A stretch of 64,000 nucleotides of DNA, from assembly GCA_031082285.1 (NCBI GenBank), contig JAVHLK010000006.1, positions 1-64,000 on the forward strand, written 5' to 3'. The stretch is from Desulfomonilaceae bacterium. GTDB taxonomy: Bacteria > Desulfobacterota > Desulfomonilia > Desulfomonilales > Desulfomonilaceae. Both the position numbers and the translations under genes were made by a program. This document shows positions 35,475 to 45,172 of the stretch, in pieces; position 1 is the first letter of the stretch; each line of letters begins with the position of its first letter. The notes beneath the pieces are model-generated. The model was not told where the DNA came from. It made no database searches and saw only the letters and a list, made by a program, of their open reading frames with translations.

Positions 35475-36262
35475 TTCCCTGTCTCCTCGTCGGACGGTTC
35501 GCTTTTCGCAACGTTGCCGTCACTCCCGTTTCCACTGTTCAGTAGCACGCGTCGGGCCAATTCTCTCCCGCTCTCGGTCAGGAAACCGGATTCGATCATC
35601 TTCGTCAGTCTCTCCGGGGTGATTGGAGCCTTTCTCAATCGCTCTTCGATGTTGACGATGCGGTCGGCATCGTACACGATCTTGAAATTGTTGGTCTCCT
35701 CGTCCCGCGGATGATGATGCCGGCCGACGATGTCGCATACTTCGTCGATGAGTTCCTCTTTCGCGTCGAGCTTCTCCAGGATTTGCCTCGCGACCGGCGG
35801 TCCTTCTTGCTCCTGGTAGATTGCGGCGCTGCTCTTATGTTTCCTCTCCGCTTCCTTTATTCCAATGTCGTGCAGATACGCAGCGCTCAGCACAACGGCC
35901 GGGTTGCCCTTCTCCGCATCCATGATTCTTTCCGCATACCGGGCCACTCTGGCCGCATGACCGATGCGCTTGAAATCCTGTTTAAAATAGAGCTTCATTT
36001 CCACGGCCACGCGATCCTTGAACAGGTCTTCTTTTTGTTTGATCAATTCGGGCGGAAGGTCCCCGAAGCAATCTTCGGCAAACTTGCAATACGTCGCACA
36101 ACCGAAATCCATCTTTGGATTCAGCACTCTGTGACCGCAATTCTTGCACTTGCGCCTGGTTTCGTCCTTGAAAAATTCGATCACGCTTCCACAGTTGGGA
36201 CATTCGGCATCAAAAATCGCGTCAAATTTCCAAAATCTGGGGTCTTGTCCCGGGCATTTCAT
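35471..36262 (-). CDS. HD-domain protein with N-terminal zinc ribbon
   Basis: The 263-residue protein has a zinc ribbon (CPNCGSVIEFF and CKNCGHRVLNP, residues about 18-48), a CATYCKFAEDCFG cysteine stretch, and an HD phosphohydrolase domain (AYLHDIGIKEAERKH, VGRHHHPRDEE, IVYDADRIVNIEE). HD domains hydrolyse nucleotides or phosphoesters. ATG 36262 is chosen because the upstream extension is arginine/proline-rich and lacks conservation. It lies 82 bases after hcp and overlaps the ferredoxin gene. Confidence 0.85.
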   Translation of the reverse strand: MKCPGQDPRFWKFDAIFDAECPNCGSVIEFFKDETRRKCKNCGHRVLNPKMDFGCATYCKFAEDCFGDLPPELIKQKEDLFKDRVAVEMKLYFKQDFKRIGHAARVARYAERIMDAEKGNPAVVLSAAYLHDIGIKEAERKHKSSAAIYQEQEGPPVARQILEKLDAKEELIDEVCDIVGRHHHPRDEETNNFKIVYDADRIVNIEERLRKAPITPERLTKMIESGFLTESGRELARRVLLNSGNGSDGNVAKSEPSDEETGK

Positions 36263-36344
36263 TGCTCCGCCGCCTTCCTTCCGCCCTGAACGCTTGAGCC
36301 GCGCAGGTGCGGGCGGCGAAACTCCCGCACCTGCGTGAGTAAGG

Positions 36345-37985
36345 TTATCCGAGAATGGCCTTAAGATCTTCATCGGGAGTGCTGATGGGCATGATGTTGA
36401 AATTCTCGACCAGCACGTTCAGCACGTTGGGAGTAATGAACGCGGGCAGACTGGGGCCGAGCCTGATGTTCTTTATTCCCAGGTGCAACAGGGTGAGTAG
36501 AATTGCCACCGCCTTCTGCTCGTACCACGACAGGACAAGGGACAACGGCAGTTCGTTGACGCCCACGTTGAAGGCATTGGCAAGTGCGACCGCGATCTGT
36601 ATCGCGGAGTACGCGTCGTTGCACTGTCCGACATCCAACAGCCGTGGAATGCCGCCAATGTCGCCCAGATCCTTGTCAAAGAATCGGAACTTACCGCACG
36701 CCAAGGTCAGGACCACACAATCCTTGGGGACCTTCTCCACGAATTCGGTGTAGTAGTTTCTGCCCGGCTTGGCTCCATCGCAACCCGCCACGAGGAAGAA
36801 GTGACGTATGGCGCCGGACTTGACCGCGTCGATGACCGTGCCGGCAACCGACATGACCGCATTTCTTCCAAAACCGCACATAACGGCCTTGCCGTTGGTG
36901 TCCTCAGTGAAACCCGGCATCTCCAGCGCTTTTTGAACCACCGGGGCGAAATCCTCGCCCTCGATGTGGACTGCGCCGGGCCATCCTACCAGGCCGGTCG
37001 TGAAGATCGACTCAAGATACGAGTCCTTGGGCCGTTGTATACAATTGGTGGTCATCAGAATAGGTCCGGGGAATTCAGCGAACTCCTTCCGTTGATTCTG
37101 CCACGCGGTACCGTAGTGGCCTGCAAAATGCGGATATTTCTTCAGTCCCGGATATGCGTGAGTCGGGAGCATCTCCCCATGGGTGTACACGTAGATCCCC
37201 TTCCCTTGGGTCTGCTTGAGAAGTTCTTCGAGATCCTTCAGATCATGCCCGGATACAAGAATTGCCTTGCCCTTCTTGGCTCCCAACGAAACCTTGGTCG
37301 GCTCCGGATGTCCATAGGTTCCCGTGTTCGCGGCGTCCAACAGTTCCATTGCACGAAGGTTGGTCGCGCCGCACTTGAGGACCAAACCCACCCAATCGTC
37401 CAGCCCCAACGCGGGATTCAACGTCGCGGCGAGTCCCTCATGCATGAAGGAGTAAACCGTATCGTCCTCCTGCCCGAGGATCTGTGCGTGATCCGCGTAG
37501 GCCGCAACGCCTCGCAGTCCAAGGATCAGCGTATGCTGAAGCGAACGAATGTCGGCGTTGGTCGTGTCGTCGGGAGCAAACCCCACTCCCGAAGCCTGTT
37601 GGATCATCCCCGAAATGTCGGCCGCAGGCTTGAAATTCGCCGCATCTTCCGTGAAATCCGACGTGCCTCCCGCCGCCTTCACCTTCTCTTTAAGTTTTTC
37701 TCTCAGTTCCACACATTTGTCGATCAACGGAGGGAACCGATCCGGATCGAAGTCCACGTTCGTCAACGTAGAAAACAAGGCCTTTGCCGTGAAGACGTTC
37801 ACATCGGGGTCAACGACCCCCACCTTACGCCCTTCATTGGCATACAGCGCCAAACCCTTCAGCGCGTGAGTCAGCGTGTCCTGAAGTGCGGCCGCTTCAG
37901 GGGATTTTCCGCATACTCCCACTTTGGTGCATCCGGTTCCGAAAGCCGTTTGTTCACATTGATAGCAAAACATCTTTTCGTCCAT
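36345..37985 (-). CDS. hcp: hybrid cluster protein (hydroxylamine reductase / NO-stress protein)
   Basis: Hcp reduces hydroxylamine in vitro and acts in nitric-oxide stress and S-nitrosylation. The 546-residue protein has the N-terminal CX2CX8CX5C set (FCYQCEQTAFGTGC to VGVCGK), the class-I spacing of strict anaerobes, and later hybrid-cluster ligands in GHDLKDLEELL, VYTHGEMLPTH, LMTTNCIQRP, VAGCDGAKPGRNYYTEF and LACGKFRF. ATG 37985 is supported by GGGAGGG upstream and the family's MFCYQCEQ opening. An FNR-type dyad lies about 165 bases upstream. Confidence 0.97.
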   Translation of the reverse strand: MDEKMFCYQCEQTAFGTGCTKVGVCGKSPEAAALQDTLTHALKGLALYANEGRKVGVVDPDVNVFTAKALFSTLTNVDFDPDRFPPLIDKCVELREKLKEKVKAAGGTSDFTEDAANFKPAADISGMIQQASGVGFAPDDTTNADIRSLQHTLILGLRGVAAYADHAQILGQEDDTVYSFMHEGLAATLNPALGLDDWVGLVLKCGATNLRAMELLDAANTGTYGHPEPTKVSLGAKKGKAILVSGHDLKDLEELLKQTQGKGIYVYTHGEMLPTHAYPGLKKYPHFAGHYGTAWQNQRKEFAEFPGPILMTTNCIQRPKDSYLESIFTTGLVGWPGAVHIEGEDFAPVVQKALEMPGFTEDTNGKAVMCGFGRNAVMSVAGTVIDAVKSGAIRHFFLVAGCDGAKPGRNYYTEFVEKVPKDCVVLTLACGKFRFFDKDLGDIGGIPRLLDVGQCNDAYSAIQIAVALANAFNVGVNELPLSLVLSWYEQKAVAILLTLLHLGIKNIRLGPSLPAFITPNVLNVLVENFNIMPISTPDEDLKAILG

Positions 37986-38149
37986 TTTCTCCCTCCCGGT
38001 GTGTGCCCGTTGTTGTTCAGGCGTGTGCGAAAAGCCCTTGTTCAAGAAATTGTCATGCGCTCTCTTCATGCGAGCTCTTCATTCGTTCTCGGTCACCACT
38101 ATCGTCAACCTCTATACGCAAGTATTAATCATTCGATGAGGTCCGCGCC

Positions 38150-38163
38150 TTGACTTATGTCAA
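38150..38163. promoter_or_regulatory. FNR/HcpR-type operator upstream of hcp
   Basis: TTGAC-TTAT-GTCAA is a perfect dyad with the geometry of Crp/Fnr-family sites (TTGAT-N4-ATCAA for Fnr). In related bacteria hcp is controlled by HcpR, a Crp/Fnr-family regulator. No regulator gene is in this window. The hcp and TPR genes are both read leftward, so the site, beyond the end of the TPR gene, belongs to hcp. Confidence 0.6.
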
Positions 38164-38250
38164 CAACTCTTTTTTTGTTCGGGATTTTCTTCTGACGCCG
38201 ATGATGGTTTCAAGCGCGCGAAGGAGTCCGGGGACTTGGTTCGACGGTTT

Positions 38251-39279
38251 CTACCAAAGTTCCTTCAACATCTTGCGTATTTCGAGCTTTTGTTGCATGG
38301 CGGATTTCACCGGGCCGCGTAAACGGTCCATCCGCTGCTGAAGCCGGCCTCGCAATTCCGGCTTGGGTTTCAATTTGATCGCCTGTTGATACGATTCCCA
38401 TGCCTCCACATAGAGCCCCTGCTTCTCCGACAGTCTCCCGTAATGGTAATGGGTAAACGGGTCTCGGGAATCGAATTCCGATGCGCGCCTGAAGTCCTCC
38501 AACGCCCGTTCCTCATTGCCCATGAGCTCGTGGATGCCCCCCCTTTGTATCAACGCCCCCCGCAGTTCGGGTGAGAGACCGACGGTTGCGTCCATATCCT
38601 TAAGCGCGGCGTTCAGATCTCCTTGTTCCATACGAAGCAGCCCGCGGCGGAAGTAGGCTTGATAGAAGAGAGGATTGAGGGCAATGGCCTTCGTATAGGA
38701 CTCGATGGCTTCGGAAACCTTTCCGCGCAGCGCGTGTTCGTTCCCCCGCTTCCACAAGGCCACGAGAGACGATTCAGTCGGCCGCAGTCGGCTTTCGAGC
38801 ATCTTAATCCATACGGCAAGGTTCTCCTTCCACTCATCCCGAGGATCGCGTTCCAGCGCCTGCCGATAAAGAGCAATAGCCCTCTCGATTTCCCTCCCTT
38901 CCCGTTCCAATATTCCGGCAAGGCCCTCCATGGCCATATAATTGTCCGGATCGAGAGCCAAAGCCCTCTCATAATCCTCGACGGCCTTCTTGGGTCGTTT
39001 GAGCATTTCAAGGGCCATGGCTCTGCCCAGGTAGAGAGAACTCCGGTCGGGAGCCTTGGATGCCGCACTGGAGTAGATGAGCACGGAGTCTTGAAAACGC
39101 CTCTCCAGAAACGCTTGCTCCGCCTGTTTTTCCAGGCTGAGCACTCCGGGGTCGGAGCGGGCCAAGACCGCTTCCAGGCCGGACGAGGGATCAGGTCCCT
39201 GAGCCGACGCCGTTCCCGCCGGTGCGGCCATGACGATCGCTATGGTAGGGGCAAGAAAGTGTCTGAGAAAGGTCTTCAC
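38251..39279 (-). CDS. exported TPR protein
   Basis: The 342-residue protein starts at GTG 39279 (GGAGG five bases upstream), with a signal peptide ending around GTASAQ, then about seven TPR units (AVEDYERALALDPDNYMAM, AIESYTKAIALNPLFYQAY, EDFRRASEFDSRDPF). The C-terminus is basic and helical. It probably scaffolds an envelope complex. The reading frame extends further upstream, but those 70 residues are not TPR-like. Confidence 0.85.
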   Translation of the reverse strand: MKTFLRHFLAPTIAIVMAAPAGTASAQGPDPSSGLEAVLARSDPGVLSLEKQAEQAFLERRFQDSVLIYSSAASKAPDRSSLYLGRAMALEMLKRPKKAVEDYERALALDPDNYMAMEGLAGILEREGREIERAIALYRQALERDPRDEWKENLAVWIKMLESRLRPTESSLVALWKRGNEHALRGKVSEAIESYTKAIALNPLFYQAYFRRGLLRMEQGDLNAALKDMDATVGLSPELRGALIQRGGIHELMGNEERALEDFRRASEFDSRDPFTHYHYGRLSEKQGLYVEAWESYQQAIKLKPKPELRGRLQQRMDRLRGPVKSAMQQKLEIRKMLKELW

Positions 39280-39473
39280 GGTCCCTCCCTCTCGAAGCCC
39301 GTGTTCATGATCGCGGCGCCCCCCGATCTCACGAGCATGACACCCGATCTCACTATATACTATCAGATTCCCGATAATACGGAAAATGCAAAACATGTGG
39401 AATGCGCGTGCGAAATCGTCTACACTTCCCCCGTCGCGCCCTATTGCCGGCAAAGCGACATGCGAGACGCACC

Positions 39474-40091
39474 ATGCACCGAGTACCATCCATTGGAACG
39501 CCTTTCGTGTTCATCACGGCCGGCCTCATCGTGGGCTTCTTCGCCCAAGCCACGCCGGCCCAACTCCCGAGGCTGCCGCCGCTCAAGCACGCCGAGTACC
39601 GCATTGCCATTCATTGTTCGCTCGGCATCCTCCAAGTCTGGAAGCATACGGAACTCATACGGGAATACCCTATTGAAGGGGGTAAGGGCGGACTGGGAAA
39701 GACGAGGAGCGGAGACCATAGGACCCCGATCGGCGACTATGAGGTCAGTTGGATGGCGTCCCGCAACCTGAATAAAGGCCGTCGGATTATCGACGAGAAG
39801 AGCTGGTGCAAGGGGAACCGCTTTGTCTACGCACACACCGGCCCGAAGCTGGAGAAACTCTGGAGCGATCCGTACGGCGGTCAGCAGGCCGCGGTCATCA
39901 GCATCAACTATCCCAACGTCAAGGACGGCTTGATGGGATTTACCGGCGACTGCATTCACATACATGCGGACAAGCGGCACGACCGGGGGATTCTCAAGGA
40001 GTCCTACGGGTGCATCCACATGTATCCCACGGATGCAAAGGAACTTTACGAGCTGGTAGATGTGGGTACGCCGGTGAAGATCCTTCCGTAA
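39474..40091 (+). CDS. L,D-transpeptidase (YkuD domain)
   Basis: Cross-links peptidoglycan or anchors lipoprotein in the periplasm. The 205-residue protein has an N-terminal hydrophobic export signal (FVFITAGLIVGFFAQATPAQ) and a YkuD domain with IREYPIEGGKGG, RTPIGDYEVSW and the catalytic stretch IHIHADKRHD followed by SYGCIHMYPTDAKELYE, where the Cys is the nucleophile. ATG 39474 is chosen as the start of a clean signal peptide; it is divergent from the TPR gene. Confidence 0.9.
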   Translation: MHRVPSIGTPFVFITAGLIVGFFAQATPAQLPRLPPLKHAEYRIAIHCSLGILQVWKHTELIREYPIEGGKGGLGKTRSGDHRTPIGDYEVSWMASRNLNKGRRIIDEKSWCKGNRFVYAHTGPKLEKLWSDPYGGQQAAVISINYPNVKDGLMGFTGDCIHIHADKRHDRGILKESYGCIHMYPTDAKELYELVDVGTPVKILP

Positions 40092-40151
40092 GACGAGACG
40101 CCCCCCGACTTGACGGCATGATGCCGTAGGCGTATTGACTACTCATAGACA

Positions 40152-40472
40152 ATGAAGACTGAACGAAAGAAAATGATGGTCTCCTTGAGAATGCCGGAGG
40201 ATGTCGTCGACGACCTCAAACGGATAGCTCCTTTGAAAGGCATGTCCGGTTACCAGGCTTTGATCAAGTACTATGTAGGCATGGGACTGAGGCGAGATAT
40301 CGAGGCCCTTTGGCTCCGGGAAGTCCCTGAACGAATTCAGGGTATCCTTGCGAAGCATGGACTTACCGGTGATGCACAGGATGAACTCCTCGAAGAACTA
40401 CTTGGAGTCTTGCCTCATCAGCGTGTCAAAGAGACGAAGGAGAATGAGGATCTTCAAGCTGCTACTTCCTGA
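40152..40472 (+). CDS. CopG-like DNA-binding protein, possible antitoxin
   Basis: The 106-residue protein begins MKTERKKMMVSLRMPEDVVDDLKRIA, the ribbon-helix-helix opening of CopG/BrnA antitoxins, followed by GMSGYQALIKYYVGMGLRRDIE. The C-terminal half is helical and acidic. It has no recognisable toxin partner beside it; the next gene, 27 bases on, is a Uma2 endonuclease. It may regulate that gene or be an orphan antitoxin. Confidence 0.7.
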   Translation: MKTERKKMMVSLRMPEDVVDDLKRIAPLKGMSGYQALIKYYVGMGLRRDIEALWLREVPERIQGILAKHGLTGDAQDELLEELLGVLPHQRVKETKENEDLQAATS

Positions 40473-40499
40473 TGTGTTCGAAGTATTGAGGAGGAAGCC

Positions 40500-41120
40500 A
40501 TGTCACTGATTTCACCACAGCCCCACTACACCGCAGAGGAGTATCTCGCTCTTGAGCGAAAAGCGGAGTACAAGAGCGAATTCGTGAACGGCATGATCGT
40601 TGCCCTAGCAGGGGCGAGCCGCTCACATAGCACGATCGTATTTAACCTCGCCTGCGTGTTGGGCCCACAGCTTGTCGGGCGACAGTGCGAAGCATACGTA
40701 AGCGACATGCGTGTCAGAGTCACATCTACGGGGCTCTATACGTACCCCGATCTCGTCGCGGTATGTGGTGAAGCCCTTTTTGACGACGAGCATGCCGATA
40801 CGCTGCTCAATCCCACCGTGATTGTCGAGGTTCTTTCTCCCTCGACCGAAGCCTACGATCGCGGCGAGAAATTTGCCCATTACAGGCGGCTGGAGTCACT
40901 TCAGGAATATGTCCTCGTGTCACAGGACAAAGTCCGGATCGAGTCGTTCGTGCGGAAAGGCGCACAGTGGCTGCTCTCGGAAGCAAGCGATCTAGATGAC
41001 ACGGTCCGGCTCGAGTCCATCGGCTGCGATCTCGTTCTTCGAGATGTCTACGATAAAGTCCGATTTGCCGAGAGCGGCGAGGATGCGTTTTCTGAACCGG
41101 GAGTGGTGCAGCCGAGCTGA
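40500..41120 (+). CDS. Uma2-family endonuclease (DUF820)
   Basis: The 206-residue protein has the family signature: YTAEEYLALERKAEYKSEFVNGMIVALAGAS, then DMRVRVTSTGLYTYPDLVAVC with the PD acidic residue, and PTVIVEVLSPSTEAYDRGEKFAHYR, the PD-(D/E)XK core. GAGGA lies a few bases upstream. Uma2 proteins are abundant in cyanobacteria and deltaproteobacteria; the biological role is unknown. Confidence 0.9.
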   Translation: MSLISPQPHYTAEEYLALERKAEYKSEFVNGMIVALAGASRSHSTIVFNLACVLGPQLVGRQCEAYVSDMRVRVTSTGLYTYPDLVAVCGEALFDDEHADTLLNPTVIVEVLSPSTEAYDRGEKFAHYRRLESLQEYVLVSQDKVRIESFVRKGAQWLLSEASDLDDTVRLESIGCDLVLRDVYDKVRFAESGEDAFSEPGVVQPS

Positions 41121-41288
41121 AGAGTCTCATGCAAACGCACTTTCGAGGAGGCAATTTGCTGCCGGGTGGTTTGCTGTAATGACTCCGCAATACACGGTCA
41201 CTTATTGCGGCGTCTCGTTTCTTGACTTCCGCACTTCGACGAGGACAATGATACCGCTTTACCGACGGGTTGACAGACGGCTTCTGAG

Positions 41289-41588
41289 ATGGAAACATCG
41301 GAATTGAAGCTGATTCCGGGGAGGCGAATCGTGCCTGTTGTGGCCCAGTTGGGAGGTATCAAGATCAATCTCTACTACAATGAGGATCACGGACCTCCTC
41401 ATGTGCATGTTTGGTGCGATGACGACCACTGGACCTGGATCGCCATCGAGACTCTTGAACTCTTGGGTGACGCGATTCCGGCGAAGTGCTACAGAGCCGT
41501 AAGAGAATGGATGGAGCCAAGAAGAGATCAATTGATGGAGTCGTGGCACCAAGCCAGACAGGGACAAAGAGTCAGACGAATACCGTAG
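41289..41588 (+). CDS. DUF4160 protein
   Basis: The 99-residue protein has the DUF4160 core: INLYYNEDHGPPHVHVW with His-Xaa-His, then LPAKCYRAVREW-like IPAKCYRAVREWMEPRRDQLMESWHQA. DUF4160 is commonly followed by DUF2442, as here, in a pair regarded as toxin-antitoxin-like; the activity is unproven. Eleven bases separate the two genes. Confidence 0.85.
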   Translation: METSELKLIPGRRIVPVVAQLGGIKINLYYNEDHGPPHVHVWCDDDHWTWIAIETLELLGDAIPAKCYRAVREWMEPRRDQLMESWHQARQGQRVRRIP

Positions 41589-41599
41589 GAGACGATCGA

Positions 41600-41923
41600 A
41601 TGATGAACCGTATCGTAAAGGCAACTCCATTACCGGATCATAATGTTCTTCTCTTCTTTGAGTCTGGTCACGTCAAGCTTCTTGATATGAAGCCCTACAT
41701 TGAAAAGGGAGGCGTTTGGGCCGAGATCGACGACTGGCAGGTATTCTCTCAAGTCGCGGTTCAGCAGGATCTAGGAGGACTTGAGTGGCCCGGAGAGATA
41801 GATTTCTGTCCTGAAACCGCGTTCGAAGTCTCCAATCCTGTGCCTTCAGCCCTCCTGCGAGACCTCACCGTCACATACTCGCCAAGAATGAAGGAAGAGA
41901 CCGGTCTTGATCAAACGGTATGA
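41600..41923 (+). CDS. DUF2442 protein
   Basis: The 107-residue protein (MMNRIVKATPLPDHNVLLFFESG) has the short beta-rich DUF2442 fold: HVKLLDMKPYIEKGGVW, then LGGLEWPGEIDFCPETAFE. It follows DUF4160 and is the partner gene. Two adjacent ATGs (41600, 41603) are equally good starts. Confidence 0.85.
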   Translation: MMNRIVKATPLPDHNVLLFFESGHVKLLDMKPYIEKGGVWAEIDDWQVFSQVAVQQDLGGLEWPGEIDFCPETAFEVSNPVPSALLRDLTVTYSPRMKEETGLDQTV

Positions 41924-42261
41924 AAGAAGTCCCGGACATCCAGTCAATGGAACGCGAAGAAACGGATCCTTCACCGCACGTGTGGCATCATCCAAGTCAC
42001 CACTGTAATCTACTTCTCAGTCGCCTCGAGGATCTCCCAGCCCCCCATCACCGCACGTGCCTCATCCATGAAGGCCCTCAGTCGGCGACAGCCGTTTGTC
42101 CTTGTGTCACATCATGTGGATCGCGCTCTCAACGCGACCGTCGGCCCACTGCAAAGAGTTCCGAGCCGCAAGGTTGGCTTCGTCCCAGTGGGGCGCGCGT
42201 CCCGCCCTACGTAATTCACGATCGGTCCCGTACCAGGGCCGAAGCCCTGTACGAGAAGCTA
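41924..42261. other. gap without a supported gene, holding a hairpin
   Basis: No coding sequence is supported. The hairpin at 42229-42253 is just beyond the clpB stop and is listed separately. Confidence 0.5.
42229..42253 (-). terminator. TTCG-loop hairpin after clpB
   Basis: On the minus strand CGTACAGGGC-TTCG-GCCCTGGTACG forms a near-perfect stem (one bulged base) with a stable TTCG tetraloop, directly beyond the clpB stop. No T-run follows, so termination may need Rho, or the hairpin may protect the mRNA end. Confidence 0.45.
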
Positions 42262-44853
42262 TCAAGTAGGCGCGGCCACAAACCTTAGCTTATCGCCGTC
42301 AGCTTCCGCCTCAATGGTCTGGCCCGGTTGGAACTTCCCGCTGAGTATCTCCATTGCCAGCGGGTTTTCAATGAGCCGCTGGATGGCCCGCTTCAACGGC
42401 CGTGCTCCGTACGCGGGGTCGAACCCCTCGGCGGCCAGTACGTCACGAGCTTTGGGTTCCAGCACCAACGTGAGCTTGTTGTCGGCCAATCGCTTGTTGA
42501 GACGGCCTATCTGGATATCCACGATGTCCTTGATCTGGTCCCGGTCAAGGGCATGGAACATGATCACGTCGTCCAGGCGGTTCAGAAATTCCGGCCTGAA
42601 GTGGTGCCTCAACGCATCCATCACCGCGGTCCTCATGGCCTCTTCGTCTCTCCCCGCAAAGTCCCGTATCTGTGCGGAACCTATATTGGACGTCATGATG
42701 ATGATCGTGTTCTTGAAGTCCACCGTGCGTCCCTTCCCATCGGTAAGCCTTCCGTCGTCCAGGATCTGCAGCATCGCGTTGAACACCTCCGGGTGAGCCT
42801 TTTCGACCTCGTCGAAGAGCAGCACGGAATAGGGGCGACGGCGTACGGCTTCGGTGAGGTACCCGCCTTCCTCATATCCCACATACCCTGGAGGCGCTCC
42901 GATGAGTCTGGCCACGGAATGCCGTTCCATGTATTCGGACATGTCCACCCGCACCATGGCCTGCTCGTCGTCGAAGAGGAACTCCGCCAGAGCACGGGCC
43001 AACTCGGTCTTCCCAACGCCGGTAGGCCCCATGAAGATGAACGATCCTATGGGACGATTCGGATCCTGCAATCCTGACCGTGCTCTTCTCACCGCGTCCG
43101 CGACTGCGCGGATCGCTTCTTCCTGGCCCACGACCCGTTTGGCGATCCGCTGTTCCATGGAGAGCAGCTTGTCCACTTCGCCTTCCAGCATCTTGGACAC
43201 CGGTATGCCGGTCCACTTGGCGACCACCTCGGCCACGTCTTCCGGACCGACCTCCTCCTTGAGCAAGCCGCCGTCCCTTTGAATTTCCGCAAGCTGCTCG
43301 TTTCTTTCCTTGATGTCGTTCTCGAGCGCGATGATCATGCCGTACTTGAGTTCCGCGGCCCTTGCCAGATTGCCCTCCCTCTCCGCCTGGGAGCCCTCGA
43401 CCTTGGCGCGCTCGTAGCGTTCCTTGAGGGTCTGGATCTCGTGGATGATTTTCTTCTCTTTCTGCCACTTCTCTTTGAGTACATCGGCCTCCGCGGTCAA
43501 CTTCCGTATCTGTTCGCCTACTTTCTCCAGGCGCTCTCTGCTCGCATCGTCCGATTCCTTGTTGAGCGCTTGTTGCTCGATCTGAAGCTGGATGATTCTC
43601 CGCTCGATTTCATCAATTTCCGTGGGCATGGAGTCGATTTCTATCCGCAATCTCGATGACGCCTCGTCAATGAGATCGATGGCTTTGTCGGGGAGAAACC
43701 GGTCCGTGATGTACCGGTTCGACAGGGTTACCGCGGCAATGATTGCTCCGTCCTGAATGCGCACCCCATGGTGCAATTCATAGCGCTCCTTGAGTCCTCT
43801 CAGGATGGAGATGGAGTCTTCCACCGACGGCTCGGCCACATAGATCGGCTGAAATCTCCGCTCCAGAGCAGCGTCCTTTTCAATGTGCTTGCGATACTCA
43901 TTGACGGTCGTCGCGCCTACCGCACGCAGCTCTCCCCTCGCCAAAGCCGGCTTGAGCATGTTGGACGCATCGACCGCGCCTTCCGCAGCTCCCGCGCCCA
44001 CCAGAGTGTGCATCTCATCGATGAACAGAACGATCTCCCCCGCGGCCGTGGTAATCTCCTTGAGAACGGCCTTGAGCCGGTCCTCGAACTCACCGCGATA
44101 CTTGGCCCCTGCAATCAGCTGCCCGATGTCCAGCGCCAGGACCCGTTTACCCTTAAGGGTTTCCGGAATGTCACCGGCAACGATGCGGCCTGCAAGCCCT
44201 TCCACAATGGCCGTCTTACCCACGCCGGGGTCGCCGATCAGTACCGGATTGTTTTTGGTTCTTCTTGAGAGGACCTGAATGATCCTCCTGATCTCGTCGT
44301 CTCGGCCGATCACCGGATCGAGCTTGCCTTTGCGTGCCAGTTCCGTGAGGTCCTTGGTAAATCGCTTGAGTGCCTGATACTTCTCTTCGGGTGATTGATC
44401 AGTTACCCGTTGGGTTCCTCGAATGTCGGTCAGGACCGTGTAGATCTTTTCCTTTGAAACGCCGTACCGGCCCAGTATGCGAGCCGAATTGCTTCCCGAG
44501 GCCTCCGTCAGGGCTATGAGGAGGTGCTCAACGGAGACGTACTCGTCCTTGAGTTGCTCCATCTCCTTGAACGATGACTCAAGCACGGCTCTGAGTTGGT
44601 TCGAGAAATATCGATCCGCGGAAGCTCCCGACTGCCGGGGCATCTTTTCCACCGCAGCAACGACCTCGCTTCGTATCCTGTCCGGATCCGCGCCCAGCTT
44701 CTTCAGTATCTCCACACAGATGCCCTCGGGATCCGACAACAACGCGAGGAGGAGGTGATCCGTGTCAACCTGCGGGTTTCCCCTCTTGGCCGCCACATCC
44801 TGCGCCATCTCGAGCGCTTCCTGAGATTTCAGAGTGAATTTGTCCGCGCGCAT
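42262..44853 (-). CDS. clpB: ATP-dependent disaggregase ClpB
   Basis: ClpB unfolds aggregated proteins together with DnaK. The 863-residue protein has the N-domain ([18 protein letters not shown]), first Walker [10 protein letters not shown], a coiled-coil M domain (about residues 405-525, rich in Glu/Arg/Lys), second Walker [12 protein letters not shown], and [17 protein letters not shown] in the second ring. ATG 44853 is supported by AAGGAG six bases upstream; the in-frame start at 45051 is not family-like. A palindrome sits 65-85 bases upstream. Confidence 0.97.
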   Translation of the reverse strand: MRADKFTLKSQEALEMAQDVAAKRGNPQVDTDHLLLALLSDPEGICVEILKKLGADPDRIRSEVVAAVEKMPRQSGASADRYFSNQLRAVLESSFKEMEQLKDEYVSVEHLLIALTEASGSNSARILGRYGVSKEKIYTVLTDIRGTQRVTDQSPEEKYQALKRFTKDLTELARKGKLDPVIGRDDEIRRIIQVLSRRTKNNPVLIGDPGVGKTAIVEGLAGRIVAGDIPETLKGKRVLALDIGQLIAGAKYRGEFEDRLKAVLKEITTAAGEIVLFIDEMHTLVGAGAAEGAVDASNMLKPALARGELRAVGATTVNEYRKHIEKDAALERRFQPIYVAEPSVEDSISILRGLKERYELHHGVRIQDGAIIAAVTLSNRYITDRFLPDKAIDLIDEASSRLRIEIDSMPTEIDEIERRIIQLQIEQQALNKESDDASRERLEKVGEQIRKLTAEADVLKEKWQKEKKIIHEIQTLKERYERAKVEGSQAEREGNLARAAELKYGMIIALENDIKERNEQLAEIQRDGGLLKEEVGPEDVAEVVAKWTGIPVSKMLEGEVDKLLSMEQRIAKRVVGQEEAIRAVADAVRRARSGLQDPNRPIGSFIFMGPTGVGKTELARALAEFLFDDEQAMVRVDMSEYMERHSVARLIGAPPGYVGYEEGGYLTEAVRRRPYSVLLFDEVEKAHPEVFNAMLQILDDGRLTDGKGRTVDFKNTIIIMTSNIGSAQIRDFAGRDEEAMRTAVMDALRHHFRPEFLNRLDDVIMFHALDRDQIKDIVDIQIGRLNKRLADNKLTLVLEPKARDVLAAEGFDPAYGARPLKRAIQRLIENPLAMEILSGKFQPGQTIEAEADGDKLRFVAAPT

Positions 44854-44918
44854 GCTCTGCTCCTTGTGCGGGTAACGTTGGTGAGCCCGCCGGCCTGTGT
44901 TTCGTTCACCGAGACGTA

Positions 44919-44937
44919 ATTTACCTAACAGGTAAAT
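44919..44937. promoter_or_regulatory. 19-bp palindrome upstream of clpB
   Basis: ATTTACCT-AAC-AGGTAAAT is a perfect inverted repeat. On the clpB strand a TTGACA at 44957-44952 lies 14 bases upstream, so the palindrome overlaps the expected -10 region and could be an operator. It does not match CIRCE. Confidence 0.45.
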
Positions 44938-45172
44938 CACTAAGCGATCTCTGTCAACCGCCGGAGCCTCGACAACGCGCCCTGTCCCACAAATTCGTAA
45001 TCGCGCGCTCCGTGTCGCGCACCCCATCGGGCAATTCGCCGTGACAACCATGGACGCGAAGTTCGCTCACACGACGAAGTGATCTACCCGCTTCTTTACA
45101 CGCGATAAGCTTTAGGGTAGGATGCCGGCGCAAGGAGAGGATTTTACGGACAATGACCGACAAGGAACCACC

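Noticed and set aside
36801-38153. 450-residue open frame opposite hcp
   Set aside because: It is antisense to hcp, whose family motifs are unmistakable; the antisense protein has no recognisable domain.
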